Source of the DNA: Aequorivita soesokkakensis
GTDB lineage: Bacteria > Bacteroidota > Bacteroidia > Flavobacteriales > Flavobacteriaceae
Length of the DNA stretch: 64,000 nt
Assembly: GCF_001641085.1 (NCBI RefSeq)
Contig: NZ_LXIE01000012.1
Location: 1-64,000 of the forward strand
Direction: 5' to 3'
Part shown: piece by piece, positions 50,305 through 59,930 of the stretch
Layout of the letters: the number at the start of each line of letters is the position of its first letter
Position numbering within the stretch: the stretch's first letter is position 1
Translations under genes and position numbers: made by a program
Notes under the pieces: model-generated
What the model was told of the DNA's origin: nothing
Databases searched by the model: none
Seen by the model: the letters and a program-made list of their open reading frames with translations, nothing else

Positions 50305-51000
50305 CTAAAGCCTAAAAAGCGTAGTAACAATAACCCCTTTCCCATCATTTAAAACAACAGCCGATAATTCCCGCTCTTCTTTCACCTCAAAATTAAAGTG
50401 TGGTGCTAAAATGTTTACCCCACTTTGTATTTTCAATCTATTCCCTTGTCCGGAAATAATATCCTTATTGGGAATAAAATCTCCTTCGGGGATGTGTTCC
50501 GTTAGGATTACATATTTATAAGCAGCCAACTTGTTTACTATACTTTGTATTTCGGCATTGGATAGATGTTGGAGCACCTGCCGTAGTATCGCACAATCCC
50601 CAGCAGGCAAATTAGCTTCTGCGATGTCCAAACACTGGAACTCTAAATTGGGTGCTTTAAAGGTTTCTTTATTGTGCGCTATCAGGCTTGGTACTATATC
50701 TACTGCAACATATTTTTTAGTGTGATGAACCAATTGTTTGCCTACATTAAAATCGCCACAGCCTAAATCGCATACCGTTAGTGGGTTTTTAAAAGAAATT
50801 AAAAATGAGCTTACTGCGGCTATATATGGATTTACTATTTCTGGACAGTGCGATCCCTCTCCGGAATAGAACTCAGCTTTATCACCGCCCCAAAGGTTCA
50901 TTTCATAAACCTGCTCCATAGCGAGCTTTGTGGGCCAGGGGGTTTTTGGTTTTTTGGGTTGGTTTTCTTTCTTCTCCACGAATAAGGAATTGGTGTTCAA
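50305..51000 (-). CDS. class I SAM-dependent methyltransferase
   Basis: 231-residue methyltransferase. The SAM-binding motif I is clear: VCDLGCGDFNVGKQL (about 76-90), then AVDIVPSLIAHN, the acidic loop FQCLDIAEANLPAGDC and LRQVLQHLSNAEI. The N-terminal 40 residues are charged and probably disordered. The conserved WGG/YSGEGSH segment near 40-50 suggests a small-molecule or peptide substrate. Isolated gene whose stop lies in a repeat. Confidence 0.85.
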   Translation of the reverse strand: MNTNSLFVEKKENQPKKPKTPWPTKLAMEQVYEMNLWGGDKAEFYSGEGSHCPEIVNPYIAAVSSFLISFKNPLTVCDLGCGDFNVGKQLVHHTKKYVAVDIVPSLIAHNKETFKAPNLEFQCLDIAEANLPAGDCAILRQVLQHLSNAEIQSIVNKLAAYKYVILTEHIPEGDFIPNKDIISGQGNRLKIQSGVNILAPHFNFEVKEERELSAVVLNDGKGVIVTTLFRL

Positions 51001-51347
51001 ATGTACTATTAAAAAGCTGTAAGCTTAAAACCCAAATGCTTCGCCCCCTTTTAAGGGGGAGAGCCGCCACTGGCGGAGAGGGGGTGCTTCTTAAGCGTAA
51101 ATCAGCACGTTCATCACTCATTCACAAACTCACTCATTCACAAACTCACAAACTCACATATTCACCCATTCAAAAAAATTACAGCCTTCGGCATACAGTA
51201 GTAGATGTGACCTTTAAACAATTTAAATGTAGGAAAAACCACACACTCAAGTAGCGTTGGGCTCCTCTGAACGACCCCATTAACGGCGATTTTAATTTTA
51301 TCGTTTAGGTTTCCTCTCAATGACCATATGGATGATGGATTGCACCG
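51001..51347. repeat. repeat-rich intergenic region
   Basis: About 51047-51087 is a compound palindrome with CCCCCTTTTAAGGGGG and a nested GCCGCCACTGGCGG part. About 51115-51172 holds TTCACAAACTCAC words. The remainder to 51347 shows nothing recognisable. Small plus-strand frames here are repeat-coded and rejected. Confidence 0.6.
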
Positions 51348-53492
51348 TCATTGCCGAAATATTTTGGCGATGGCCTTACCTATTTCGTCCAGTTTTTCCA
51401 AAGGTTGTTTTATTGTGGCATCGGTTAAATCAATTCCATTTCTATCGGTTTCCCTTTCTTGTAAAGGATAAATAATTATAAAACTATTCTGTTTAAAGCG
51501 CTCATTTAGGTACTTTGGTATTTCAACCATACTATTTTGGTAGGAGGGATTGTTTTTTCTGCTTAAAACAACAATTATATTATCATCCTTATGAAATTCC
51601 TGTGACAGTTTTAAAAATTCCAACCAATTGTCGCATTCCGTAAACTGTGCCTCAATTGGATATTTTAGGTGTATATCCTTTATAAATTTCAAGGTTTCCT
51701 CAGTAGCATAGAATGATAATTTGGCACCGGAATTTTTAGCAATATTCCATAATTTCACTAACCAATATGGAAACCCAATTTCCTTTTCTGCCCTGCTGGG
51801 AACTATCACCACATGTCTTTTTATGGTTGCCAGTGGCTGTACCGATTTATAGATTAAGGTGGTTGTATCGCATTTGCTTAAAATACCTTCAGAGAGCTGC
51901 CCTAAAAAGGAATCAGATATGCCCTTGCTTTCGTGTAGGCCTAATATCAAATCGGTTATTTTCCGCTCTTTTACAACGCTTATTATTCCATTTACTATGT
52001 TGAGATCATACCTAAGTAGTCCGTGCAGGATGGTATCGGTTGCAGAGGCTGTTACAGTGGCCCGGGTGAGTATTTTGTTTGCTATTTTGTCTGCGGAGCC
52101 ATCATTGTATTGGTTGTAAATTATATTCAGGGCGTAGAGACCATCCTTATTTTTAGATGACTTTATAATCACACCTAAATTTACAAGTTCGTCCGTATTC
52201 TCAATGTTGTTAATAGGAATCAAGATTTTCTCTTCTAACAAATACTCATTGTCCAAAGTGCCATATGCCTCTGCCAGTGCAATGTTTTTTGCCCCCCGTT
52301 GCGCTACGAACGAAGCAATGGTACAGGTAAAAAGAATCATAAGGATAGTGCCGTTTAAAATATTTTCACCTAGCAAACGTATGGGTTCCCCAGTGGGGGT
52401 CTCTCCGATGACTATGGAATAACCCACCAAAACCGCGGCAAGGGTAGCTGCAGCCTGCGCATTGCTCAATCCAAAAATAATGCTTCGCTCATCAACGGAA
52501 AGTTTGTAGGTTTTTTGCGTGAGCCAAGCTGCAATAAATTTTGCCAAGGTGGCAACAACAATCATTACGGCACCTACTTTAATTGTTTCCCAATCCTTAA
52601 AAAACACACTGTAGTCAATGAGCATGCCCACGCCAATCAGAAAAAAAGGAATAAAGATTGCATTGCCCACAAATTCTATTCTATTCATAAGGGGTGAGGT
52701 ATGGGGAATAAGCCTATTAAGGGTAAGTCCCGCCAAAAAAGCCCCAATAATGGCTTCAATTCCCGCCAATTCAGCCAATACTGCCCCCAAAAAAACCATC
52801 ATCAGCACGAAGATGTATTGTGAAACGCTATCCTCAAATCTTTTAAAAAACCACCTGCCAATAATGGGGAAGAACACTATCACAATCAGGCCAAAGAGCA
52901 AAATGGAAATGGAAAGGCGTATCCAAAATTCAGTGTTTACTTCACCAGTGGTCATTCCCACAATTATGGCCAGCACCAAGAGTGCCAAGGTATCGGTAAT
53001 CATAGTGCCTCCTACGGTAATGTTTACTGCCCTGTTTTTTGCGACGCCAAGTTTGCTTATCAGCGGATATGCAATAAGGGTATGGGATGCAAACATACTT
53101 GCCAATAAAATTGTAGAGGCCCAAGATAACTCCAGAATCCACCCTCCGGCCAAAATGCCTAACCCCATTGGAACAAGAAAGGTGTACATGCCAAAGACGA
53201 AACTTTTGCTGCTATTCTTTTTAAAATCGGCCAAATCTATTTCCAGCCCCGCTAAAAACATAATATATAGCAGGCCCGCAGTACCCGAAAGGATGATGCT
53301 GCTGTCGCGTTCCATTAAATTAAAACCGTGGGGGCCAATAATTGCACCCGCAATTATAAGTCCGAGAAGGGGAGGTATTTTAATTTTATTGAGAACAATT
53401 GGGGCAAAGAGAATAATTGCCAAAATCAATAGGAACTTTATTACAGGATTGGTAAGGGGTAAGGAAATTTCAAATACGCTCCAAACTAACAT
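51348..53492 (-). CDS. CPA2 family cation:proton antiporter with C-terminal soluble domain
   Basis: Kef/NhaP-like antiporter of 714 residues from the ATG at 53492. About 12 helices fill residues 10-410, including GLIIAGAIIGPHGFNL, MFLAGLEIDLADFKK and GAFLAGLTLNRLIP. The C-terminal 300 residues are soluble and resemble universal-stress-like domains (ILIPINNIENTDELVNL and HVVIVPSRAEKEIGF). Upstream in-frame codons to 53708 translate a dispersed repeat (for example CPEGSRWIVD) and are unlikely to be real. Probably Na+ or K+ specific. Confidence 0.88.
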   Translation of the reverse strand: MLVWSVFEISLPLTNPVIKFLLILAIILFAPIVLNKIKIPPLLGLIIAGAIIGPHGFNLMERDSSIILSGTAGLLYIMFLAGLEIDLADFKKNSSKSFVFGMYTFLVPMGLGILAGGWILELSWASTILLASMFASHTLIAYPLISKLGVAKNRAVNITVGGTMITDTLALLVLAIIVGMTTGEVNTEFWIRLSISILLFGLIVIVFFPIIGRWFFKRFEDSVSQYIFVLMMVFLGAVLAELAGIEAIIGAFLAGLTLNRLIPHTSPLMNRIEFVGNAIFIPFFLIGVGMLIDYSVFFKDWETIKVGAVMIVVATLAKFIAAWLTQKTYKLSVDERSIIFGLSNAQAAATLAAVLVGYSIVIGETPTGEPIRLLGENILNGTILMILFTCTIASFVAQRGAKNIALAEAYGTLDNEYLLEEKILIPINNIENTDELVNLGVIIKSSKNKDGLYALNIIYNQYNDGSADKIANKILTRATVTASATDTILHGLLRYDLNIVNGIISVVKERKITDLILGLHESKGISDSFLGQLSEGILSKCDTTTLIYKSVQPLATIKRHVVIVPSRAEKEIGFPYWLVKLWNIAKNSGAKLSFYATEETLKFIKDIHLKYPIEAQFTECDNWLEFLKLSQEFHKDDNIIVVLSRKNNPSYQNSMVEIPKYLNERFKQNSFIIIYPLQERETDRNGIDLTDATIKQPLEKLDEIGKAIAKIFRQ

Positions 53493-54024
53493 GGTATAAG
53501 TGGACCTAAAGTATTTGTGGGCTATATTGAAATAATTTATACCCTTTCTAAGGCCGAATAAAATTAGCGTATTTATTTTATAATTAGCAGGTGGGTGTGA
53601 AAGAAAATTTGGGGTTATGGGGTTTGGTTTTTTTATTCGGACTCTGGAAATCGGTTGCCTCCTATCGACTATCCATCGACTGCCTTCAGGACAAGCTAAC
53701 CTGAGCATGACAAAAAAGTGAGGTGTGAAACGTGAGCTGTGAATCGTATTTCTGTTTGAATATTTATCCTTCGTATCTCGTCGTTCATACCTTGTCGCTC
53801 TGCCACCTCGATACTAATTTGAAACTGCTGTCACATTTCAAATTCACTCGGTCACATTTGATTCGTTTAAATAGATGTTCTTGAAAGTCCATCAGTAGGC
53901 TCTTTGGTCCTTTAAATATCACATATTACTTTGTAAAGTAAGGTTTAGTCCTTACCAATTGTATTGTCCAGCCCTACTTTTTTATTAGGGTTGCCACTTA
54001 ATTTTAGGTAATTGAAATTAGGTT
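53493..54024. other. 532-base intergenic region
   Basis: About 53670-53705 holds a repeat (ATCGACTGCCTTCAGGACAA and AGCTAACC) that also occurs, mutated, inside palindrome element C. About 53722-53752 has GTGAAACGTGAGC words. A GTAAGG-TTTAGT-CCTTAC hairpin lies near 53938-53957. Otherwise nothing recognised; it presumably contains the promoter of the MauE-like gene. Confidence 0.5.
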
Positions 54025-55509
54025 ATGGAAAAGAACGCAGCTAAAGAAAAAAAAGGTACGGTGTTAATAACCGCTATTGCATTCGCGTTTATGCTATTAT
54101 TTATTTATGCAGCAGTAAGTAAGTTACTCGACTTTGAAACTTTTACCGTGCAATTGGCACAATCACCACTTATCAGTGCATACGCAGGGATTGTTGCCTC
54201 GGTCGTTCCAGGTTTGGAAATTCTCATTGCCGTTTTATTGATCCTTCCAAAATATAGAATCCTAGCTCTTTATGCCTCGTTTACCCTAATGGTCATGTTC
54301 ACGGCCTATATCTATATCATACTTAATTTCTCCGACTTTATCCCCTGCTCCTGCGGTGGGGTGCTCGAAAAATTGAGTTGGACGCAACACCTTATTTTTA
54401 ATATTGTTTTCATAATCCTGGCTGGGGTGGCGGTCTTTTTCACTGCGCAAAGAGGTAACAAAAAGACCTTGCTGATGCTTGCCACCCTTGCCATTTTTGG
54501 TGTTGGTACCGTCACGCTGTTGTTTGCCTTTTCGGAAAAGAAGATGCATCGCAACAATGCGTTTCAGCGGAGGTATATCCCACATCCCATAAAACTGAAA
54601 AATGCAGTTGACTTAGAATACAATTCGTTTTACATCGCCGGGCTTACAGATAGTTTAATCTATTTGGGGAATGTTACCGCCCCTTTGAACGTAATGGAGC
54701 TATCCACAGCATTAAAGGCAGAAAACAACTATAGAATCCAATTGGATAAAATGGATCTTCCCTATACAAACATTCAAATAGAAATTAAACCTCCTAATTT
54801 TTATGTGAGCGATGGTACTATACCAATAATTTTACAAGGAAATATTACTTCTTGGAAGGCAAGGACTTTAATGCAAAGCCAATTTTATTTTTCACAAATA
54901 GTTTCATTGGATACAACCCAATTTGTAATGAGAACTATTGATGGCAGGTCAAAACAAAATGTTATAGCCTCATTTTCCTCTACTGCAGATAGCTTGAAAA
55001 TTAATAACGCGCTATTACAAACAGAAGCGAATTCCATCTTTGCTACCGATGGCCAACTACTGTACGATTCTAATTTTGGAAGAATTATTTATGTCTATTA
55101 CTATCGCAATCAGTTCGTTGTTTTTGGTAAATATCTGAATCTAGACTATGTGGGAAAAACAATCGATACCATTTCTAAAGCACAACTTGACATAATACAC
55201 AATGCTAGTACCAACGAGAACAAATTAAAAGGCGATGCCACTATTGTAAATCAGCAGGCTGCCATAGCTGGAGATTATTTATTCATTGTTTCAGACAGGC
55301 TGGGTAAATATGAAGAAGCTAAAGTTTTGCAGCAGGCTTCTATTATGGACGTTTATACTATTTCCAAAAATAGGTATGCGTTTAGCTTTTACATCTATAA
55401 TTATAAAGGGCAAAAGGTTGCTCGCTTTGCTGTCAACAATAACCAACTGCTAGCGCTTATGGGAGATTACCTTGTAAGCTATCAACTTAACGAAACCTAT
55501 TTTAAATGA
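54025..55509 (+). CDS. MauE/DoxX-type redox membrane protein fused to a propeller-like domain
   Basis: 494 residues in two parts. Residues about 14-170 form five helices with the MauE-type motif CSCGG (Cys108, Cys110) after FSDFIP, suggesting electron or disulphide transfer in the inner membrane. Residues about 190-494 lie on the periplasmic side and look like a beta-propeller of the 6-bladed/BF3164 type (IYLGNVTAPLNVM, IFATDGQLLYDSNFGRIIYVYYYRNQFVVFG). The next gene encodes a secreted four-cysteine peptide on the same strand, so a role in that peptide's disulphides is plausible. The substrate of the propeller is unknown. Confidence 0.8.
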   Translation: MEKNAAKEKKGTVLITAIAFAFMLLFIYAAVSKLLDFETFTVQLAQSPLISAYAGIVASVVPGLEILIAVLLILPKYRILALYASFTLMVMFTAYIYIILNFSDFIPCSCGGVLEKLSWTQHLIFNIVFIILAGVAVFFTAQRGNKKTLLMLATLAIFGVGTVTLLFAFSEKKMHRNNAFQRRYIPHPIKLKNAVDLEYNSFYIAGLTDSLIYLGNVTAPLNVMELSTALKAENNYRIQLDKMDLPYTNIQIEIKPPNFYVSDGTIPIILQGNITSWKARTLMQSQFYFSQIVSLDTTQFVMRTIDGRSKQNVIASFSSTADSLKINNALLQTEANSIFATDGQLLYDSNFGRIIYVYYYRNQFVVFGKYLNLDYVGKTIDTISKAQLDIIHNASTNENKLKGDATIVNQQAAIAGDYLFIVSDRLGKYEEAKVLQQASIMDVYTISKNRYAFSFYIYNYKGQKVARFAVNNNQLLALMGDYLVSYQLNETYFK

Positions 55510-55526
55510 TATTAAATTTTAAAGAC

Positions 55527-55540
55527 ATACAGGCCTGTAT
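55527..55540. promoter_or_regulatory. perfect palindrome ATACAGGCCTGTAT
   Basis: Perfect 14-base dyad between the MauE-like and peptide genes, 65 bases before the peptide ATG. It could be an operator (perhaps for the small HTH protein at 63589) or an RNA hairpin uncoupling expression. ACACCTGTAG downstream partly repeats one half. Confidence 0.45.
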
Positions 55541-55604
55541 CAGGAAATAGATCGAACACCTGTAGAAGAAAGTAGATCATAGTATAAATTTAAATTTTAA
55601 AAAC

Positions 55605-55856
55605 ATGAAAAGTTTAAAATTCAAATGGGCATTGCCACTATTGGCAGTAGCCTTTGCCGTAACCGCAGCTTTTGCGAGCCAAAAGACCAATTCTGGAAAT
55701 TTGGTTTTGGAACAGGGGTATGTACATAGTACACAACCCTGTAAAAAATCTATCCAATGTAATAGTTCGGGTAGTATCCAGTGTACATCAGGAGGTAATC
55801 TTGTTTGGGCAATGGATGGTTCCACAGGCTGTGACCGACCGCTGTTTTTTAATTAA
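55605..55856 (+). CDS. small secreted four-cysteine peptide (DUF6520-like)
   Basis: 83-residue protein with a clear Sec signal peptide (about 1-24, ending AAFA) and a mature chain of about 59 residues. Four cysteines lie at 46, 52, 60 and 76 (C-x5-C-x7-C-x15-C). The Ser/Thr/Asn/Gly-rich setting suggests an extracytoplasmic disulphide-bonded peptide. I associate it from memory with the Bacteroidota DUF6520 group, usually next to a MauE gene; a profile search is needed. It is neither a known toxin nor recognisable as a RiPP precursor. It follows MauE by 95 bases and ends at a strong hairpin. Confidence 0.75.
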   Translation: MKSLKFKWALPLLAVAFAVTAAFASQKTNSGNLVLEQGYVHSTQPCKKSIQCNSSGSIQCTSGGNLVWAMDGSTGCDRPLFFN

Positions 55857-55873
55857 AACAGTTTTTCAAAGAA

Positions 55874-55900
55874 GAAATGGCGCCCAAAAGGCGCCATTTC
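55874..55900. terminator. 11-bp perfect hairpin between convergent genes
   Basis: GAAATGGCGCC pairs with GGCGCCATTTC around CAAAA. T runs are weak on both sides, but the placement between the peptide gene and the S9 peptidase stop (55904) fits a bidirectional transcript end. Confidence 0.75.
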
Positions 55901-55903
55901 CAA

Positions 55904-58516
55904 TTATGGCTTTAAGTACCCGGCCAACCAATTTGAAATCCTATTTGTAAGATCTTTTTGATTTTTGGAATTTTGAATGGCATGGGTTTCATTGGGATAG
56001 TTTAAAAAAGTAACATCCTTGCCCAACCTACGTAAGGCCAGATAGAATTCAATATTCTGTCGCACATCAATATGTACATCATCGGCACCAGACCATAGTA
56101 AAATGGGTATGTTTACTTGCTGTACATGGTCCATGGGAGAATTTCTTTTATAGGCTTCAGGGGCATCAAAATAGGAAGTTCCCATACGCCATTGGTGTTC
56201 TTCAAACCACCAACTGTCTGGCCGGCCATCGTACCCACCTACCGTAAGGTAAAAGCTCCGAAAATCCGTTACTCCCGCCCCAGAGACGATCGCTGCAAAC
56301 ATATTCGTCTGCGTCGCAATAAAGGCTGCTTCATAGCCCCCAAAGGAATGTCCCTGCAGCGCCATTCGGTCCTTATCCACCATTTCAGTTTTTAAAACAC
56401 TTTCCACCGCAGCTTTTACACATTGCAGGGCTGATATTCCGGGATCGCCCAACTTATAGACTATATCTGGATAAAGCACAAAATAACCCTGCCCTGTATA
56501 CACCTTTGGGTTAAACCCGTCCCCATTGTTCATCGTTGGGGTTATATAGTTATAGAACCTGTCCGACAGACGCTCATAAATATGGACTATCATTGGATAT
56601 TGTACGCCTTCCACATAACCGTCGGGATACATGAGTATGCCCTGTAAATCCCGGCCATCAAAACTTTTATAGCTGATAAGCTCCTGCCTCGGACTCACAA
56701 AGTCCTTGTGTTGTAGGTTGCTTTCATATAACAGGGCTTCCTTTCCATCTTCCAGAAAATAGATCCTTCTTGGGATGTCAAACGATTCTTCCTGTACAAT
56801 ATAACTTCCTGCTTCCTTTGCCTGTTTAAGGTTATCAACCTTGGTATCTTTGGTAAATAGGGGAGTAATGCCTTTTTTTGAATTCCAGCTATAGTAGCCC
56901 GAGTGTTTTGGGCCATTGGCTTCCAAAAGGATGTCTTTTTCAGTATCCAATATATCCAGCGTAAATCGTTCGAACCGCTGAAAAGGGTATTCTTCATATT
57001 GTTTTCTATAAAACCTAAAAACTGTTTTATCCTCGCGCCCATTGGTAATACGATGAAATTCCCTCCCATCAACGGAAACTTTCCAAATATCAAATTCGTC
57101 ATAAATATAAACCCATTTATTATCTGGGCTCCAACCCGCGAAACCATAGGGCCAAACGGCATTCGATGAAGAGTGGTCTGTGGTATCCAAATCAAAAGGG
57201 AGATTAACTGATACGTCTGTATGGCTATCCATTGGTATAGTGTACACCCACCACTTTTTATTTTTATAGTAAGCAATGTACTTTCCGTTGGGTGAAGGGT
57301 ATTTGTTTTTAAAATCAATAGTATGTTTTTCGACCATACGTTTTTTATCTTTCGTATTCAGATCCATAACATAAAAATCGGCATCCCCTTCATATTTGAA
57401 CTGTGGTTCATATTGCTTCTTGTCAAAAAGAAGTGCATAATGCTCATTGGGTAAAAGATAGGCGTTCGGCAATTTTTCAGTGGCAATCTGCAGTAGCTCT
57501 TTTTGCTCAGGCTTCCACTGCATTAGCCAAGGCCCCATCGCAGGATCATTGAACCGCAATTGTTGTGGTACGATCCACGGGTCGTCCCCCTTCCAAACCT
57601 GCACCTTGTTTTTTAAGGTATCGATATTACGCTCCAAATAACTTTTTGGGCGCACATAAAAAAATAGCCGCTCCCCATCTGCCGCATAAAAGATTTTACT
57701 TCCTCCTTCCATATAGGTATTCATAGGAAATCCTTTTTGAGAGGGAGGGTGCAGGGTCAGTAGTTTAGGGAGGCTCCCATTTTGAAATTCATGTAGTAAG
57801 GTTCTAGGAGGGTTGCCGGTAGTATCCACTTTAGTTTCCATAAAAGCAAGGCGGCTACTTTTTTCGTTCCAAGCCAAACGGGAAAATGTGCTATCATCAC
57901 TCTTTAGGATAACACTTTTTTGTAGGGATTGGACATCCATCAATACGATCGAATTTTTTTCACCCGTGACAAAAGTAATTGCTGCCCATTTCCCATTTGG
58001 TGAAAATTTGAACCAGCTAACATGTTCCAATTGGGTTGTTTTTCCAGTTTCAAGATCAACAAGAGAGAATCGGTTGTTCGCATCCAAAACACCGGCATAA
58101 TCTCCCGCATCAGAAAAATAGAAGAGCTCCAAATCAGGGAAGTTCTTGCTTTCATTGCGCTCCAAATTTATTAATTGCAGCGTCCTATCGGAATGATAAC
58201 TATATAGCCACTTGGAATTCGGACTAAATTCATATTCTACGGCCTCCTTATATTTCATGACTTTCTTGTTATGGGTGTTTAGTATCATCAAGGTATCAGT
58301 AATCCCAGGATAGTTGAGCCTCCAGGCGGCCCATTTGCCATCATTGGAAAGTATGGGAGCGTACAGATTGCTCCATTTGGAATATTCCTCTTGCGGTATG
58401 CTTTTCTTGCCAACAGCCTGTCCAAAACTGGAGCAGACTGTCGCAAACAAGAAAATGACCACAACTAATTGGCTAATTCTAGGCGTATGGGCACAAATCA
58501 TTTTTTGTATGGCCAT
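55904..58516 (-). CDS. S9 (prolyl oligopeptidase) family serine peptidase
   Basis: Exported peptidase of 870 residues from the ATG at 58516, with a signal-anchor-like segment ending in SSFGQ (about 14-33). Residues 40-590 form a seven-bladed-propeller-like domain with WD-type strands (KWAAWRLNYPG, WSPDNKWVYIYD). The C-terminal alpha/beta hydrolase has nucleophile Ser in GHSFGGYEA, Asp in WSGADDVHID and His in NETHAI, the expected order. The ATG lies one base after the SusD stop, so SusD and the peptidase are coupled. It probably cuts peptides captured by SusCD. Confidence 0.9.
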   Translation of the reverse strand: MAIQKMICAHTPRISQLVVVIFLFATVCSSFGQAVGKKSIPQEEYSKWSNLYAPILSNDGKWAAWRLNYPGITDTLMILNTHNKKVMKYKEAVEYEFSPNSKWLYSYHSDRTLQLINLERNESKNFPDLELFYFSDAGDYAGVLDANNRFSLVDLETGKTTQLEHVSWFKFSPNGKWAAITFVTGEKNSIVLMDVQSLQKSVILKSDDSTFSRLAWNEKSSRLAFMETKVDTTGNPPRTLLHEFQNGSLPKLLTLHPPSQKGFPMNTYMEGGSKIFYAADGERLFFYVRPKSYLERNIDTLKNKVQVWKGDDPWIVPQQLRFNDPAMGPWLMQWKPEQKELLQIATEKLPNAYLLPNEHYALLFDKKQYEPQFKYEGDADFYVMDLNTKDKKRMVEKHTIDFKNKYPSPNGKYIAYYKNKKWWVYTIPMDSHTDVSVNLPFDLDTTDHSSSNAVWPYGFAGWSPDNKWVYIYDEFDIWKVSVDGREFHRITNGREDKTVFRFYRKQYEEYPFQRFERFTLDILDTEKDILLEANGPKHSGYYSWNSKKGITPLFTKDTKVDNLKQAKEAGSYIVQEESFDIPRRIYFLEDGKEALLYESNLQHKDFVSPRQELISYKSFDGRDLQGILMYPDGYVEGVQYPMIVHIYERLSDRFYNYITPTMNNGDGFNPKVYTGQGYFVLYPDIVYKLGDPGISALQCVKAAVESVLKTEMVDKDRMALQGHSFGGYEAAFIATQTNMFAAIVSGAGVTDFRSFYLTVGGYDGRPDSWWFEEHQWRMGTSYFDAPEAYKRNSPMDHVQQVNIPILLWSGADDVHIDVRQNIEFYLALRRLGKDVTFLNYPNETHAIQNSKNQKDLTNRISNWLAGYLKP

Positions 58517-58517
58517 A

Positions 58518-59918
58518 TTAATATCCAGGGTTTTGTGGTTCAAGGTTTGGGTTGAGGTTCAATTCCATTTCCGGGATCGGAAATAGTACGTCCGTAGCCT
58601 TCCAATTCGGCTTGATGGGACCAATAACCTCAGCTGCCCTTTGCGTGCGCCTTAGGTCGAACCAGCGATGGCCCTGCTCGGTGAAAAGCTCATGCCTGCG
58701 TTCATTTTCTAAAGCTAATTTTAAAGATTCTACGGTATTTGCAACCGTTGGATCAAGACCCGCGCGACTTCTGATGCGGTTTATATCTTCTTTTGCTCCA
58801 GAAAGGTCACCAAGGTATAGCCGGGCTTCGGCACGGATTAAAAACTGTTCCGCCAATCGTAGCAACACTGAATATTCATCCCCGCTTCCTTCACGGGTTT
58901 TATATTTATTGGGGTAGAAATATGTTTCATTTCCCACGGCAACCTCCCCAATCCATTGAAGTCTTCTACTGTCCTCGGCTTCAAAAGAAGCAACCAATTC
59001 CGGATTCAGCGCCACAAAGGCTGGCGTTTCTTCAAAAATAAAAGTTAGGGCTTCCCAAGTAGGGTTTCCAGCTTCTGGCTTGAGTTGCCAGATCGTGGAT
59101 GGGTTGGTCGCAGTAAATACCATTTCGGTTGTATCTCCTAGGTTTAAGGAACCGTCATTAATGAGTTCAGAGGCAACAGCCGAGGCAGCAGTGTAATTTT
59201 GTTGGTATAAATAAGTCCGAGCTAGTAGCGCGTTTGCAGCTTGTGCTGTGGGTCTAGTGTGTTCGTAGTTTTCTTGACCTGTCAGCCATGTTTTTGCTTC
59301 CAACAGGTCTTGAACCAAGATTGGATATACCTCATTTTCGGGCAGGCGTTTCACGTCTTTATTAATTCTGTAATCTGTAGTGGTGATATAGGGTATGGGT
59401 CCAAAAAGCTGTAAGAGGTGAAAGTGGAGGTATGCCCTTATAAACAATGCTTCCCCCATAAACGCATTCTTTTCCATTTCTGAGAGCTCCTTGGAATTCT
59501 GTACACCTTCCAATATACTGTTGGTGGCGTAGACAAGGTTATAAGTATCATTCCAAATGGATGCCACCTCCGTATTGGATGCTAATATGGAATGCCGATA
59601 AAATGTTTCGGCATCTTCCCCGGGCACCCCGTAATAATCAAGTTCATCGGCATATAAACCCAGTAGCACATTTAAACCGTTCGTCTGCCCGGTAATGAGC
59701 ACATTGTCGCGTAATTTTGAGTAGATGTTCGCAAAGGCTGCATGTACCGAAGCGGCATCATTAAATACTGCGGTGCCCATTAACTCTGATTGTGGAAAAT
59801 CTACTTCGGTAAAACTATCACAAGCGGTTATTGTTAGACAGGTACCCAGTAAAATGGGATACATGTTTAAGGCACGCATCGCTCTAAATTTCTTTAGTAT
59901 TTTTAATATATTTTTCAT
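58518..59918 (-). CDS. RagB/SusD family nutrient-binding lipoprotein
   Basis: Surface lipoprotein of 466 residues that caps the SusC transporter and binds the cargo. Lipoprotein signal ends LTITAC (Cys33). The SusD fold is seen in helical repeats (MEKNAFMGEALFIRAYLHFHLLQLFGPIPYITT) and C-terminal NRIRSRAGLDP, ENERRHELFTEQGHRWFDLRR. The ATG at 59918 is preferred over a TTG at 59927. It directly follows SusC with a 12-base gap. Confidence 0.92.
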   Translation of the reverse strand: MKNILKILKKFRAMRALNMYPILLGTCLTITACDSFTEVDFPQSELMGTAVFNDAASVHAAFANIYSKLRDNVLITGQTNGLNVLLGLYADELDYYGVPGEDAETFYRHSILASNTEVASIWNDTYNLVYATNSILEGVQNSKELSEMEKNAFMGEALFIRAYLHFHLLQLFGPIPYITTTDYRINKDVKRLPENEVYPILVQDLLEAKTWLTGQENYEHTRPTAQAANALLARTYLYQQNYTAASAVASELINDGSLNLGDTTEMVFTATNPSTIWQLKPEAGNPTWEALTFIFEETPAFVALNPELVASFEAEDSRRLQWIGEVAVGNETYFYPNKYKTREGSGDEYSVLLRLAEQFLIRAEARLYLGDLSGAKEDINRIRSRAGLDPTVANTVESLKLALENERRHELFTEQGHRWFDLRRTQRAAEVIGPIKPNWKATDVLFPIPEMELNLNPNLEPQNPGY

Positions 59919-59930
59919 CGGTTGCAAGTT

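Noticed and set aside
52618-53499. 293-codon plus-strand frame
   Set aside because: Antisense shadow of the CPA2 antiporter; that gene has clear helices and motifs, this frame has none.
53493-53708. N-terminal extension of the antiporter
   Set aside because: The extra 72 codons translate a dispersed intergenic repeat and precede a normal start region.
56695-57318. 207-codon minus-strand frame
   Set aside because: Out-of-frame shadow within the S9 peptidase coding sequence.
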